The notes beneath the pieces are model-generated. The model had not been told where the DNA came from. It worked only from the letters and a program-made list of their open reading frames with translations, and did no database searches. Shown here in pieces: positions 1 to 12,700 of a stretch of DNA of 64,000 nt (position 1 is the stretch's first letter; every line of letters starts with the position of its first letter). Origin of the DNA: Litoditis marina (taxonomy: Eukaryota; Nematoda; Chromadorea; Rhabditida; Rhabditidae); the NCBI GenBank assembly GCA_964036275.1, contig CAXIWQ010000110.1, positions 1-64,000 of the forward strand, in the 5' to 3' direction. The position numbers and the translations under genes were made by a program.

Positions 1-220
1 TACGTTAGGGTCCATTAGGTGAAACGTTACCGTTGTTTAGGGGTGTTAGGTTTAGTTTTCGAATTAGCCTTTGTAAAAGTTCAACTTTTGTGAAACTGCG
101 AACGGCTCATTAGTGCAGCTATCATTCTCGGTTTTACTTGGGTTGACCGATTTTTTTGGCATGGCTTAATCTTTTACTTGGGTTGACCGATTTTTTGGCA
201 TGGCTTAATCTTTTACTTGG
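1..220 (+). other. rDNA intergenic spacer, lead-in to sub-repeats
   Basis: Spacer upstream of the 18S gene. From position 2 it recurs at 9245 onward with a few one-base differences, which defines the rDNA unit period of about 9,244 bp. The first 60 bases carry several gttagg/tttagg motifs. A sense fragment of 18S follows (72-129), then the first antisense 18S pieces, for example 159-180. No gene is visible. Confidence 0.8.
72..129 (+). repeat. Sense-strand fragment of the 18S rRNA 5' region inside the IGS
   Basis: These 58 bases match 18S positions 2833-2890 almost base for base, including gtgaaactgcgaacggctca. The differences are one missing A in the A run, cattagtgcagc here against catagagcagc in the gene, and nothing else I can see. 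The fragment is far too short to be functional rRNA. It breaks off after cattctc and is followed at once by the antisense 18S pieces of the IGS repeats. A second copy is at 9315-9372. Confidence 0.85.
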
Positions 221-777
221 AAATTTCGTATTTTACATTAGTTTTCCCTGAAACTTACATATGTTGTACAACTCAATTAGTTCTATAACTATCAAAATTC
301 GTCAGCCAATATAATGGTTTAGTTTTCGAATTAGCCTTCGAACTAGGTTGACCGATTTTTTGGCATGGCTTAATCTTTTACTTGGGTTGACCGATTTTTT
401 GGCATGGCTTAATCTTTTACTTGGAAATTTCGTATTTTACATTAGTTTTCCCTGAAACTTACATATGTTGTACAACTCTATTAGTTTCTATAACATATCC
501 AAAATTCAGCCAATATAATGGTTTAGTTTTCGAATTAGCCTTCGAACTAGGTTGACCGATTATTTTGGCATGGCATTAATCTTTTTACTTGGGTTGACCG
601 ATTTTTTTGGCATGGCTTAATCTTTTACTTGGAAATTTCGTATTTTACATTAGTTTTCCCTGAAACTTACATATGTTGTACAACTCTATTAGTTTCTATA
701 ACATATCCAAAATTCAGCCAATATAATGGTTTAGTTTTCGAATTAGGCTTCATTTTGGACCAGTGGCGTATTTTTAG

Positions 778-812
778 ACTTGAGCATTACAGCGCTGACA
801 GAATCAATCAGA
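778..812 (-). repeat. Antisense 18S 5'-end fragment, type B copy 1
   Basis: Reverse complement of 18S 2781-2814 with one extra T (gcattacagcg). It sits in the third IGS sub-repeat and ends where the 18S 5' end would be reached. Confidence 0.85.
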
Positions 813-1395
813 GAGCCACGGGTCAACCTGCGAAACCCCGAAAATTTCGTATTTTACATTAGTTTTCCCTGAAATTCACATATGTTATACAACTCTATTA
901 GTTCTATAACATATCCAAACTTCAGCCAATATAATGGTTTAGTTTTCGAATTAGCCTTCGAACTAGGTTGACCGATTTTTTGGCATGGCTTAATCTTTAC
1001 TTGGGTTGACCGATTTTTTGGCATGGCTTAATCTTTTACTTGGAAATTTCGTATTTTACATTAGTTTTCCCTGAAATTCACATATGTTATACAACTCTAT
1101 TAGGTTCTATAACATATCCAAAATTCAGCCAATATAATGGTTTAGTTTTCGAATTAGCCTTCGAACTAGGTTGAACCCGATTTTTTTGGCATGGCTTAAT
1201 CTTTTACTTGGGTTGACCGATTTTTTGGCATGGGCTTAATCTTTTACTTGGAAATTTCGTATTTTACATTAGTTTTCCCTGAAACTTACATATGTTGTAC
1301 AACTCTATTAGTTCTATAACATATCCAAAATTCAGCCAATATAATGGTTTAGTTTTCGAATTAGGCTTCATTTTGGACCAGTGGCGTATTTTTAG

Positions 1396-1429
1396 ACTTG
1401 AGCATACAGCGCTGACAGAATCAATCAGA
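1396..1429 (-). repeat. Antisense 18S 5'-end fragment, type B copy 2
   Basis: Exact 34-nt reverse complement of 18S 2781-2814, reading acttgagcatacagcgctga at its start. It is followed by gagccacgggtcaacctgcg, which is not from 18S. Confidence 0.88.
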
Positions 1430-1810
1430 GAGCCACGGGTCAACCTGCGAAACCCCGAAAATTTCGTATTTTACATTAGTTTTCCCTGAAAATTCACATA
1501 TGTTATACAACTCTATTAGTTCTATAACATATCCAAAAATTCAGCCAATATAATGGTTTAGTTTTCGAATTAGCCTTCGAACTAGGTTGACCGATTTTTT
1601 TGGCATGGCTTAATCTTTACTTGGGTTGACCGATTTTTTGGCATGGCTTAAATCTTTTACTTGGAAATTTCGTATTTTACATTAGTTTTTCCCTGAAACT
1701 TACATATGTTGTACAACTCAATTAGTTCTATAACATATCAAAATTCAGCCAATATAATGGTTTAGTTTTTCGAATTAGGCTTCATTTTTGGACCAGTGGC
1801 GTATTTTTAG

Positions 1811-1844
1811 ACTTGAGCATACAGCGCTGACAGAATCAATCAGA
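1811..1844 (-). repeat. Antisense 18S 5'-end fragment, type B copy 3
   Basis: Exact 34-nt reverse complement of 18S 2781-2814, in the same flanking context as the other type B units. Confidence 0.88.
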
Positions 1845-2228
1845 GAGCCACGGGTCAACCTGCGAAACCCCCGAAAATTTCGTATTTTACATTAGTTTTT
1901 CCCTGAAATTCACATATGTTATACAACTCTATTAGTTCTATAACATATCCAAAATTCAGCCAATATAATGGTTTAGTTTTCGAATTAGCCTTCGAAACTA
2001 GGTTGACCGATTTTTTTTGGCATGGCTTAATCTTTTTACTTGGGTTGAACCGATTTTTTTGGCATGGCTTAATCTTTTACTTGGAAATTTCGTATTTTAC
2101 ATTAGTTTTCCCTGAAACTTACATATGTTGTAACAACTCTATTAGTTCTATAACATATCCAAAATTCAGCCAATATAATGGTTTAGTTTTCGAATTAGGC
2201 TTCATTCTGGACCAGTGGCGTATTTTAG

Positions 2229-2263
2229 ACTTGAGCATACAGCGCTGGACAGAATCAATCAGA
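2229..2263 (-). repeat. Antisense 18S 5'-end fragment, type B copy 4
   Basis: Reverse complement of 18S 2781-2814 with one extra G (gcgctggacag). This copy lies about 520 bp upstream of the gene it matches. Confidence 0.85.
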
Positions 2264-2380
2264 GAGCCACGGGTCAACCTGCGAAACCCCCGAAAATTTA
2301 GTATTTTACATTAGTTTTCCCTGAAATTCACATATGTTATACAACTCTATTAGTTCTAATAACATATCCAAAATTCAGCC

Positions 2381-2404
2381 AATATAATGGTTTAGTTTTT
2401 GAAT
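2381..2404 (+). promoter_or_regulatory. Candidate Pol I gene-promoter element, copied in every IGS sub-repeat
   Basis: The string aatataatggtttag occurs once in each IGS sub-repeat and one last time here, exactly where the repeats stop and unique 5' ETS begins. Duplicated promoters in the IGS, called spacer promoters, are known from Drosophila and Xenopus rDNA. That this element is the transcription start or promoter core is inference from position only. Pol I promoters diverge too fast to be recognised by sequence. Confidence 0.25.
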
Positions 2405-2778
2405 TGGGCTCCACTTTTGCAAGATATTTTCCTACTTTATCACACTTGAGTCGGTAGGTTTGGCGAGTCGTTAGGATGGGACTAATAGTTTTCGAAAGAA
2501 ATTATTAATTTTTCCCAACTACACATCGTAAACGTGTCTTCGGACTAGCGGAGCGATAAACGTCTCTTTATTGAGACATTAGTAGCTGGTGTTGTAAATA
2601 GCCAATTTTTCGATTTTCGTATGTTTTGTCGGGTGTTTTGTGAAAATTCAAATTTAGCGAAAGCCGTTGTACGGTCGGTGAAAATTCCATGATTCGTTCA
2701 AAATTTGCCTTCTTAATTGTTTTTTCTAAATAATCACGGATTTTTTGCTGATTTCTTCCACGACTCTCGCCCCCTGCG
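2401..2778 (+). other. Presumed 5' external transcribed spacer
   Basis: Unique, AT-rich sequence between the last IGS sub-repeat and the 18S 5' end. It is not repeated elsewhere in the window. A small inverted repeat, gtctc/gagac, lies near 2560-2576. I see no gene and no snoRNA or snRNA signature. The transcription start site cannot be placed from sequence alone. Confidence 0.6.
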
Positions 2779-3885
2779 TATCTGATTGATTCTGTCAGCG
2801 CTGTATGCTCAAGTAAAAGATTAAGCCATGCATGTAAAAAGTTCAACTTTTGTGAAACTGCGAACGGCTCATAGAGCAGCTATCATTCTCTTCGGGCTAT
2901 CCTGATGGATAACTGCGGCAATTCTGGAGCTAATACATGCAATAAAGCCTCGACTTCGGAAGAGGTGCAGATATTAGTACAAACCAATCGTTTTCGGACG
3001 TAGTTTGTTGACTCTGAATACCGTAGCTTATCGACGGTTTATCCGTCGATAACCGAAAGAAGTGTCTGCCCTATCAACCAGATGGTAGTCTATTAGTCTA
3101 CCATGGTTATCACGGGTAACGGAGAATAAGGGTTCGACTCCGGAGAGGGAAGCCTTAGAAACGGGCTACCACATCCAAGGAAGGCAGCAGGCGCGTAACT
3201 TATCCACTACTTCAGTGAGATAGTGACTAAAAATAAAAAGACCGATCCTATGGATCGGTTATTTCAATGAGTTGAGCTTAATAGCTCTTCGAGGACCCAG
3301 TGGAGGGCAAGTCTGGTGCCAGCAGCCGCGGTAATTCCAGCTCCACTAGTGTAAATCGTCATTGCTGCGGTTAAAAAGCTCGTAGTTGGATCTGAGTCAC
3401 GTACGTTGGTTCGCCTCTGGCGTTAATCTTCGTTGTGACTATTTTGCTGGTTTTCTGTGGGTAACTTCGGTTCCTGCAGTGGCCTAGCGAGTTTACTTTG
3501 AATAAATTAGAGTGCTCAAAACAAGCGATTGCTTGAATGCTCGATCATGGAATAATAAAAGAGGACTTCGGTTCTATTTATTGGTTCAAGAACTGAATTA
3601 ATGGTTAAGAGGGACAATTCGGGGGCATTCGTATCCCTGCGCGAGAGGTGAAATTCGTGGACCGCAGGGGGACGCCCAAAAGCGAAAGCATTTGCCAAGA
3701 ATGTCTTCATTAATCAAGAACGAAAGTCAGAGGTTTCGAAGGCGATTAGATACCGCCCTAGTTCTGACCGTAAACTATGCCATCTAGCGATCCGATGGGG
3801 CATCTTTGCCTCGTCGGGGAGCTTCCCGGAAACGAAAGTCTTTCGGTTCCTGGGGTAGTATGGTTGCAAAGCTGAAACTTAAAGA

Positions 3886-3919
<34 letters not shown>

Positions 3920-4541
3920 GCGGCTTAATTTGACTCAACACGGGAAAACTCACCCGGCCCGGACACCGTTAGGATTGACAGATTGAAAGCTCTTTCTCGA
4001 TTTGGTGGTTGGTGGTGCATGGCCGTTCTTAGTTGGTGGAGCGATTTGTCTGGTTTATTCCGATAACGAGCGAGACTCTAGCCTACTAAATAGTTTTCTG
4101 GATCTTTTAGTCCAGTTAACTTCTTAGAGGGATAAGCGGTGTTTAACCGCACGAGATTGAGCGATAACAGGTCTGTGATGCCCTTAGATGTCCGGGGCTG
4201 CACGCGCGCTACACTGGAAGAATCAGCTGGTCTTCCATTGCCGAAAGGTATTGGGTAAACCGTTGAAAACTCTTCCGTGACCGGGATAGGGAATTGTAAT
4301 TATTTCCCTTGAAACGAGGAATTCCTAGTAAGTGTGAGTCATCAGCTCACGTTGATTACGTCCCCTGCCCTTTGTACACACCGCCCGTCGCTGTCCGGGA
4401 CTGAGCTGTTTCGAGAAGAGTGAGACTGCTTGCAGCGAGGCTTCGGCTTTACTGTGATGGAAATCACTTTAATCGCAATGGCTTGAACCGGGCAAAAGTC
4501 GTAACAAGGTACCTGTAGGTGAACCTGCAGGTGGATCATCG
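2779..4541 (+). rRNA. 18S (small subunit) ribosomal RNA
   Basis: Small-subunit rRNA of the cytosolic ribosome, transcribed by Pol I as part of the 35S-45S-type precursor. The 5' end is set by tatctgattgattctgtcag, a variant of the universal tacctggttgatcctgccag, and the 3' end by ggtgaacctgcaggtggatc. Other landmarks are gccagcagccgcggtaattc near 3317, gaaattgacggaagggcacc near 3883 and tttgtacacaccgcccgtcg near 4371. The length of about 1,763 nt and the 3' wording ccgggactgagctgtttcg fit a nematode. Two oddities fall in highly conserved segments: a T is missing at 2870-2874 (catag where cattag is usual) and a C is extra at 4362-4365 (gtcccctgcc where gtccctgcc is usual). They are probably sequencing errors, otherwise marks of a decaying copy. 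End points are placed by homology and may be off by a few bases. Confidence 0.97.
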
Positions 4542-4884
4542 CTGACCTTCAATGGAATTTCGGCTTTGGTCCCTGAGAGTCAGTGGCAAGTGTTGTTTCG
4601 GACTTAGTCTGATTCAGCTGGCTCTCAACCACCTCTCTAGCTCATTGTGAGGCGTCGAGTTTACCGGAGTCGTTTGAGTGACGATGGATGGTTTTCGCGT
4701 AGTTCCTGACTTTGTAGACTTAATGACAGAGCTACTACTGTCACCTCGCAAGTATTTTCGCTGGCTACTGCATGCTACACGCAAGTTACCCGCAAGGGGA
4801 GCCTCAATGATCCTTAACGGACAGCGTCAATACACCTTTCCCTTTAACTAATTGTTTTTGTAACAGTTCGCAAAAACTACTGTA
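4542..4884 (+). other. Internal transcribed spacer 1 (ITS1)
   Basis: About 343 nt between 18S and 5.8S, removed during pre-rRNA processing. It is unique in the window and shows no gene. Its ends are defined only by the flanking rRNA genes. Confidence 0.9.
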
Positions 4885-5041
4885 CTAGCTTTAGCGATGG
4901 ATCGGTCCGATTCGCGTATCGATGAAAAACGCAGCAAACTGCGTTATTTACCACGAATTGCAGACGACTTTGAGTGGTGAAATTTTGAACGCACAGCGCC
5001 GTTGGGACTATTCCATTCGGCACGTCTGGTTCAGGGTTGTT
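4885..5041 (+). rRNA. 5.8S ribosomal RNA
   Basis: Large-subunit component that base-pairs with the 5' end of 28S. It is recognised by the conserved core from ttagcgatggatc (4891) through cgatgaaaaacgcagc to gaattgcagac and tgaacgcacagcgccgttgg. Its 3' part, ctggttcagggttg, can pair with caacctgag at the 28S start, as expected for the 5.8S-28S interaction. The length of about 157 nt is normal. Both ends are estimates to within about 5 nt. Confidence 0.95.
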
Positions 5042-5236
5042 TAACTACTACCAAGTGGCTACTTACTTGGTTTGTCGGTTGGCTGCATGCAAATGTACCC
5101 TTCCTTAGTTAAGAATAACAGCAACATTCGTCTTTGACGTATTGTAGGTTTGATTCGCATGACACTGCGTCTTCTCTCGCATGACTACCGTGAGAGTTGA
5201 CGTGGCTACTTGTGTCGGCGTTTCATTCCTTGCTAA
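5042..5236 (+). other. Internal transcribed spacer 2 (ITS2)
   Basis: About 195 nt between 5.8S and 28S, which is short for an animal ITS2. No gene is present. It would be a useful species barcode for placing the organism. Confidence 0.9.
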
Positions 5237-8750
<3,514 letters not shown>

Positions 8751-8770
8751 CTTTGTTATTGCTTTGTTTC

Positions 8771-8807
8771 CCGGGACCCTATGAAGCGACCGGTTTTAGG
8801 GGTCCGG
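8771..8807 (+). other. Imperfect hairpin just downstream of 28S
   Basis: The arms ccgggaccct-a (8771-8781) and t-aggggtccgg (8797-8807) pair over 11 positions with one G-U and one mismatch, around a 15-nt loop. It starts about 20 nt after the estimated 28S 3' end and directly precedes the perfect hairpin at 8809-8841. It is probably part of the 3' ETS structure. Confidence 0.5.
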
Positions 8808-8808
8808 A

Positions 8809-8841
8809 GCAAATCCCAAGTGCGGAGCACTTGGGATTTGC
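8809..8841 (+). terminator. Perfect 15-bp hairpin in the 3' ETS (processing or termination signal)
   Basis: gcaaatcccaagtgc (8809-8823) and gcacttgggatttgc (8827-8841) are perfect reverse complements separated by the 3-nt loop gga. The hairpin lies about 60-90 nt after the 28S end. In yeast a 3' ETS hairpin is cut by the RNase III Rnt1 to start 28S-type 3' maturation. A similar role here, or a Pol I termination role, is inferred from position and structure. The stem itself is certain. Confidence 0.5.
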
Positions 8842-9244
8842 GCTCGATACCTCACGGGGCAATTTATTTTCAATACGTTGGATACCATTTGAAAATGCCC
8901 TTAAGCGTAACGTTAAAGTGAGTTTCTAAGGACCCAAAGTTCGATTTTCCCTAACGTAAAAATTTGCCGTTCTGGGGGTAGTCCCAAAGGCACTTTTGAG
9001 GGGTATGGGGTAGCAAATTGAGGTTAACTTTACTTTTTAGACTGTTTTGGGGCTTAAGTAGGTTAAGGTTATCACGTTAGGGTCGTTTTAAGTAGAATTT
9101 CAAGAGTTAGGAGAGGCCAGCGGATCGTGGGGACTGTTGGACAACTGTTCGTTTGGCACTGTAGCCCTTTCGACCTTTTTGCCCAATTGTCTAACTATCT
9201 GTGAATTACTCTGGTGTTTGGGATGTTGAGGTAGTAAATATTGT

Positions 9245-9578
9245 TACGTTAGGGTCCATTAGGTGAACGTTACCGTTGTTTAGGGTGTTTAGGTTTAGTT
9301 TTCGAATTAGCCTTTGTAAAAGTTCAACTTTTGTGAAACTGCGAACGGCTCATTAGTGCAGCTATCATTCTCGGTTTTACTTGGGTTGACCGATTTTTTG
9401 GCATGGCTTAATCTTTTACTTGGGTTGACCGATTTTTTGGCATGGCTTAATCTTTTACTTGGAAATTTCGTATTTTACATTAGTTTTCCCTGAAACTTAC
9501 ATATGTTGTACAACTCTATTAGTTCTATAACATATCCAAAATTCAGCCAATATAATGGTTTAGTTTTCGAATTAGCCT
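9245..9578 (+). repeat. Start of a second rDNA unit, truncated in its first IGS sub-repeat
   Basis: This stretch repeats positions 2 to about 338: gttagg motifs, sense 18S fragment (9315-9372), antisense 18S pieces, then the aaatttcgtattttac core at about 9463. It ends at gttttcgaattagcct. Unit 1 continues tcgaactagg at that point, but here the 189-bp satellite begins. It shows that the rDNA is tandem and that this is one edge of the array, unless the join is an assembly artefact. Confidence 0.85.
9315..9372 (+). repeat. Second sense-strand 18S fragment in the IGS
   Basis: Same 58-nt segment as at 72-129, including the variant cattagtgcagc that differs from the 18S gene at 2870-2880. Because two copies agree with each other and differ from the gene, the difference belongs to the spacer fragment and is not random error there. 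Confidence 0.85.
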
Positions 9579-9692
9579 CCGATTCAATATCAGCGCGGCC
9601 AAAATTCGAACTTTCTGAGTTTCGATACAGAGCTTGTATACATGTAAAACCTTTAGTACACTGTCACTACTCAATTGGACTATCTTCCCACT

Positions 9693-9711
9693 CATGGTAA
9701 CAACTACCATG
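9693..9711. repeat. Dyad-symmetric site within the satellite monomer (example copy)
   Basis: catggtaacaactaccatg has 7-bp arms (catggta and taccatg) around acaac. It is present in the monomer subtype with ccactcatgg. Other subtypes read ttatagtaac and lose the dyad. It could be a protein-binding site or chance. Confidence 0.4.
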
Positions 9712-12700
9712 AAACAATTGGTTTTCTTACAATCTTCAGATTGACCTGTGAAAACTTCGGAATCCGGCCGATTCAATATCAGCGCGGCCAAAAATTCGAA
9801 CTTTCTGAGTTTCGATACAGAGCTTGTATACATGTAAAACCTTTGGTACACTGTTACTACTCAATTGGACTATCTTCCCACTCATGGTAACAACTACCAT
9901 GAAACAATTGGCCTCCTTACAATCTTCAGATTGACCTGTGAAAACTTCGGAATCCGGCCGATTGAATATCAGCGCGGCCAAAAATTCGAACCTTCTGAGT
10001 TTTTGATACAGAGCTTGTATACATGAAAAACCTTTAGTACACTGTTACTACTCAGTTGGGACTATCTCCCCACTTATAGTAACAACTACCATGAAACAAT
10101 TTGGTTTTCTTACAATCTTCAGATTGACCTGTGAAATACTTCGAAATCCGGCCGATTCAATATCAGCGCGGCCAAAAATTCGAACTTTCTGAGTTTCGAT
10201 ACAGAGCTTGTCTACATGTAAAAACCTTTAGTACACTGTTACTACTTGATTGGACTATCTTCCCACTTATAGTAACAACTACCATGAAACAATTGGTTTT
10301 CTCACAATCTTCAGATTGGACCTGTGAAAACTTCGGAATCCGGCCGATTGAATATCAGCGCGGCAAAAATTCGAACTTTCTGAGTTTCGATACAGAGCTT
10401 GTAAACATGAAAAACCTTTAGTACGCTGTTACTACTTAATTGGACTATCTTTCCACTTATAGTAAACAACTAACTTGAAACAATTGACCTATTTACAATC
10501 TTCAGGTTGACCGGTAAAAACTTCGAAATCCGGCCGATTCAATATCAGCGCGGCCAAAAATTCGAACTTTCTGAGTTTCGATACAGAGCTTGTATACATG
10601 TAAAACCTTTAGTACACTGTTTACTACTTGATTGGACTATCTTCCCACTTATAGTAACAACTAACATGAAACAATGGGCCTCCTTACAATCTTCAGATTG
10701 ACCTGTGAAAACTTCGGAATCCGGCCGATTGAATATCAGCGCGGCAAAAATTCGAACTTTCTGAAGTTTCGATACAGAGCTTGTAAACATGAAAAACCTT
10801 TAGTACGCTGTTACTACTTAATTGGACTATCTTTCCACTTATAGTAACAACTAACTTGAAACAATTGACCTATTTACAATCTTCAGGTTGACCGGTAAAA
10901 ACTTCGAAATCCGGCCGATTCAATATCAGCGCGGCCAAAATTCGAACTTTCTGAGTTTCGATACAGAGCTTTGTATACATGTAAAACCTTTAGTACACTG
11001 TTACTACTTGATTGGACTATCTTCCCACTTATAGTAACAACTAACATGAAACAATTGGCCTCCTTACAATCTTCAGATTGACCTGTGAAAACTTCGGAAT
11101 CCGGCCGATTGAATATCAGCGCGGCAAAAATTCGAACTTTCTGAGTTTCGATACAGAGCTTGTAAACATGAAAAACCTTTAGTACGCTGTTACTACTTAA
11201 TTGGGACTATCTTTCCACTTATAGTAACAACTAACTTGAAACAATTGACCTATTTACAATCTTCAGGTTGACCGGTGAAAACTTCGGAATCCGGCCGATT
11301 GAATATCAGCGTGGCCAAAATTCGAACTTTCTGAGTTTCGATACAGAGGTTGTATACATGAAAAACCTTTAGTACACTGTTACTACTTGATTGGACTATC
11401 TTCCCACTTATAGTAACAACTACCATAAAACAATTGGTTTTCTCACAATCTTCAGATTGACCTGTGAAAACTTCGGAATCCGGCCGATTGAATATCAGCG
11501 CGGCAAAAATTCGAACTTTCTGAGTTTCGATACAGAGCTTGTAAACATGAAAAACCTTTAGTACGCTGTTACTACTTAATTGGACTATCTTTCCACTTAT
11601 AGTAACACTACCATGAAACAATTGGTTTTCTCACAATCTTCAGATTGACCTGTGAAAACTTCGGAATCCGGCCGATTGAATATCAGCGCGGCAAAAATTC
11701 GAACTTTCTGAGTTTCGATACAGAGCTTGTAAACATGAAAAACCTTTAGTACGCTGTTACTACTTAATTGGACTATCTTTTCACTTATAGTAACAACTAA
11801 CTTGAAAACAATTGGCCTCCTTACAATCTTCAGATTGACCTGTGAAAACTTCGGAATCCGGCCGATTGAATATCAGCGCGGCCAAAATTCGAACTTTCTG
11901 AGTTTCGATACAGAGCTTGTATACATGTAAAACCTTTAGTACACTGTTTACTACTTGATTGGACTATCTTCCCACTTATAGTAACAACTAACATGAAAAC
12001 AATTGGCCTCCTTACAATCTTCAGATTGACCTGTGAAAACTTCGGAATCCGGCCGATTGAATATCAGCGCGGCCAAAATTCGAACTTTCTGAGTTTTCGA
12101 TACAGAGCTTGTATACATGTAAAACCTTTAGTACACTGTTACTACTTGATTGGACTATCTTCCCACTTATAGTAACAACTACCATGAAACAATTGGTTTT
12201 CTCACAATCTTCAGATTGACCTGTGAAAACTTCGGAATCCGGCCGATTGAATATCAGCGCGGCAAAAAATTCGAACTTTCTGAGTTTCGATACAGAGCTT
12301 GTAAACATGAAAAACCTTTAGTACGCTGTTACTACTTAATTGGACTATCTTTTCCACTTATAGTAACAACTAACTTGAAACAATTGACCTATTTACAATC
12401 TTCAGGTTGACCGGTAAAAACTTCGAAATCCGGCCGATTCAATATCAGCGCGGCCAAAATTCGAACTTTCTGAGTTTCGATACAGAGCTTGTATACATGT
12501 AAAACCTTTAGTACACTGTTACTACTCAATTGGACTATCTTCCCACTCATGGTAACAACTACCATGAAACAATTGGTTTTCTTACAATCTCAGATTGACC
12601 TGTGAAAACTTCGGAATCCGGCCGATTCAATATCAGCGCGGCCAAAATTCGAACTTTCTGAGTTTTCGATACAGAGCTTGTATACATGTAAAACCTTTGG

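Larger units (their letters stand above)
221..2400 (+). repeat. IGS sub-repeat array, about 207-bp units of types A and B
   Basis: The marker aaatttcgtattttac recurs at about 221, 425, 633, 842, 1044, 1252, 1459, 1665, 1875 and 2085, and as aaatttag at 2294, so the period is 202-210 bp. Each unit shares a core that ends in aatataatggtttag. Type A units then carry two copies of gttgaccgattttttggc followed by 22 nt antisense to 18S 2810-2831. Type B units carry ggaccagtggcgta followed by 34 nt antisense to 18S 2781-2814. The order is A A B A A B A B A B, then a partial unit. Many units differ by single bases in T, A, C or G runs, which looks like uncorrected homopolymer error on top of real variation. 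Confidence 0.85.
8751..9244 (+). other. 3' ETS and non-transcribed spacer between rDNA units
   Basis: Unique sequence linking the 28S 3' end to the next repeat of the IGS lead-in. Apart from the two hairpins it contains the 9-nt motif acgttaggg at 9074-9082, again just after the boundary at 9246, and its reverse complement ccctaacgt at 8949-8957. There is no open frame of interest and no 5S or tRNA gene visible. Confidence 0.7.

Noticed and set aside
1..60. Telomeric repeats near the window start and at 9245
   Set aside because: gttagg-like motifs are scattered and irregular, with no tandem run of TTAGGC or TTAGGG.
629..2314. Short open frames in the IGS (65-132 codons)
   Set aside because: Created by the 207-bp spacer repeat and shifted by homopolymer indels between copies. 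They are not conserved in frame.
8751..9244. 5S rRNA or tRNA gene in the spacer
   Set aside because: No A/B/C-box arrangement or recognisable 5S or cloverleaf sequence could be found by reading.
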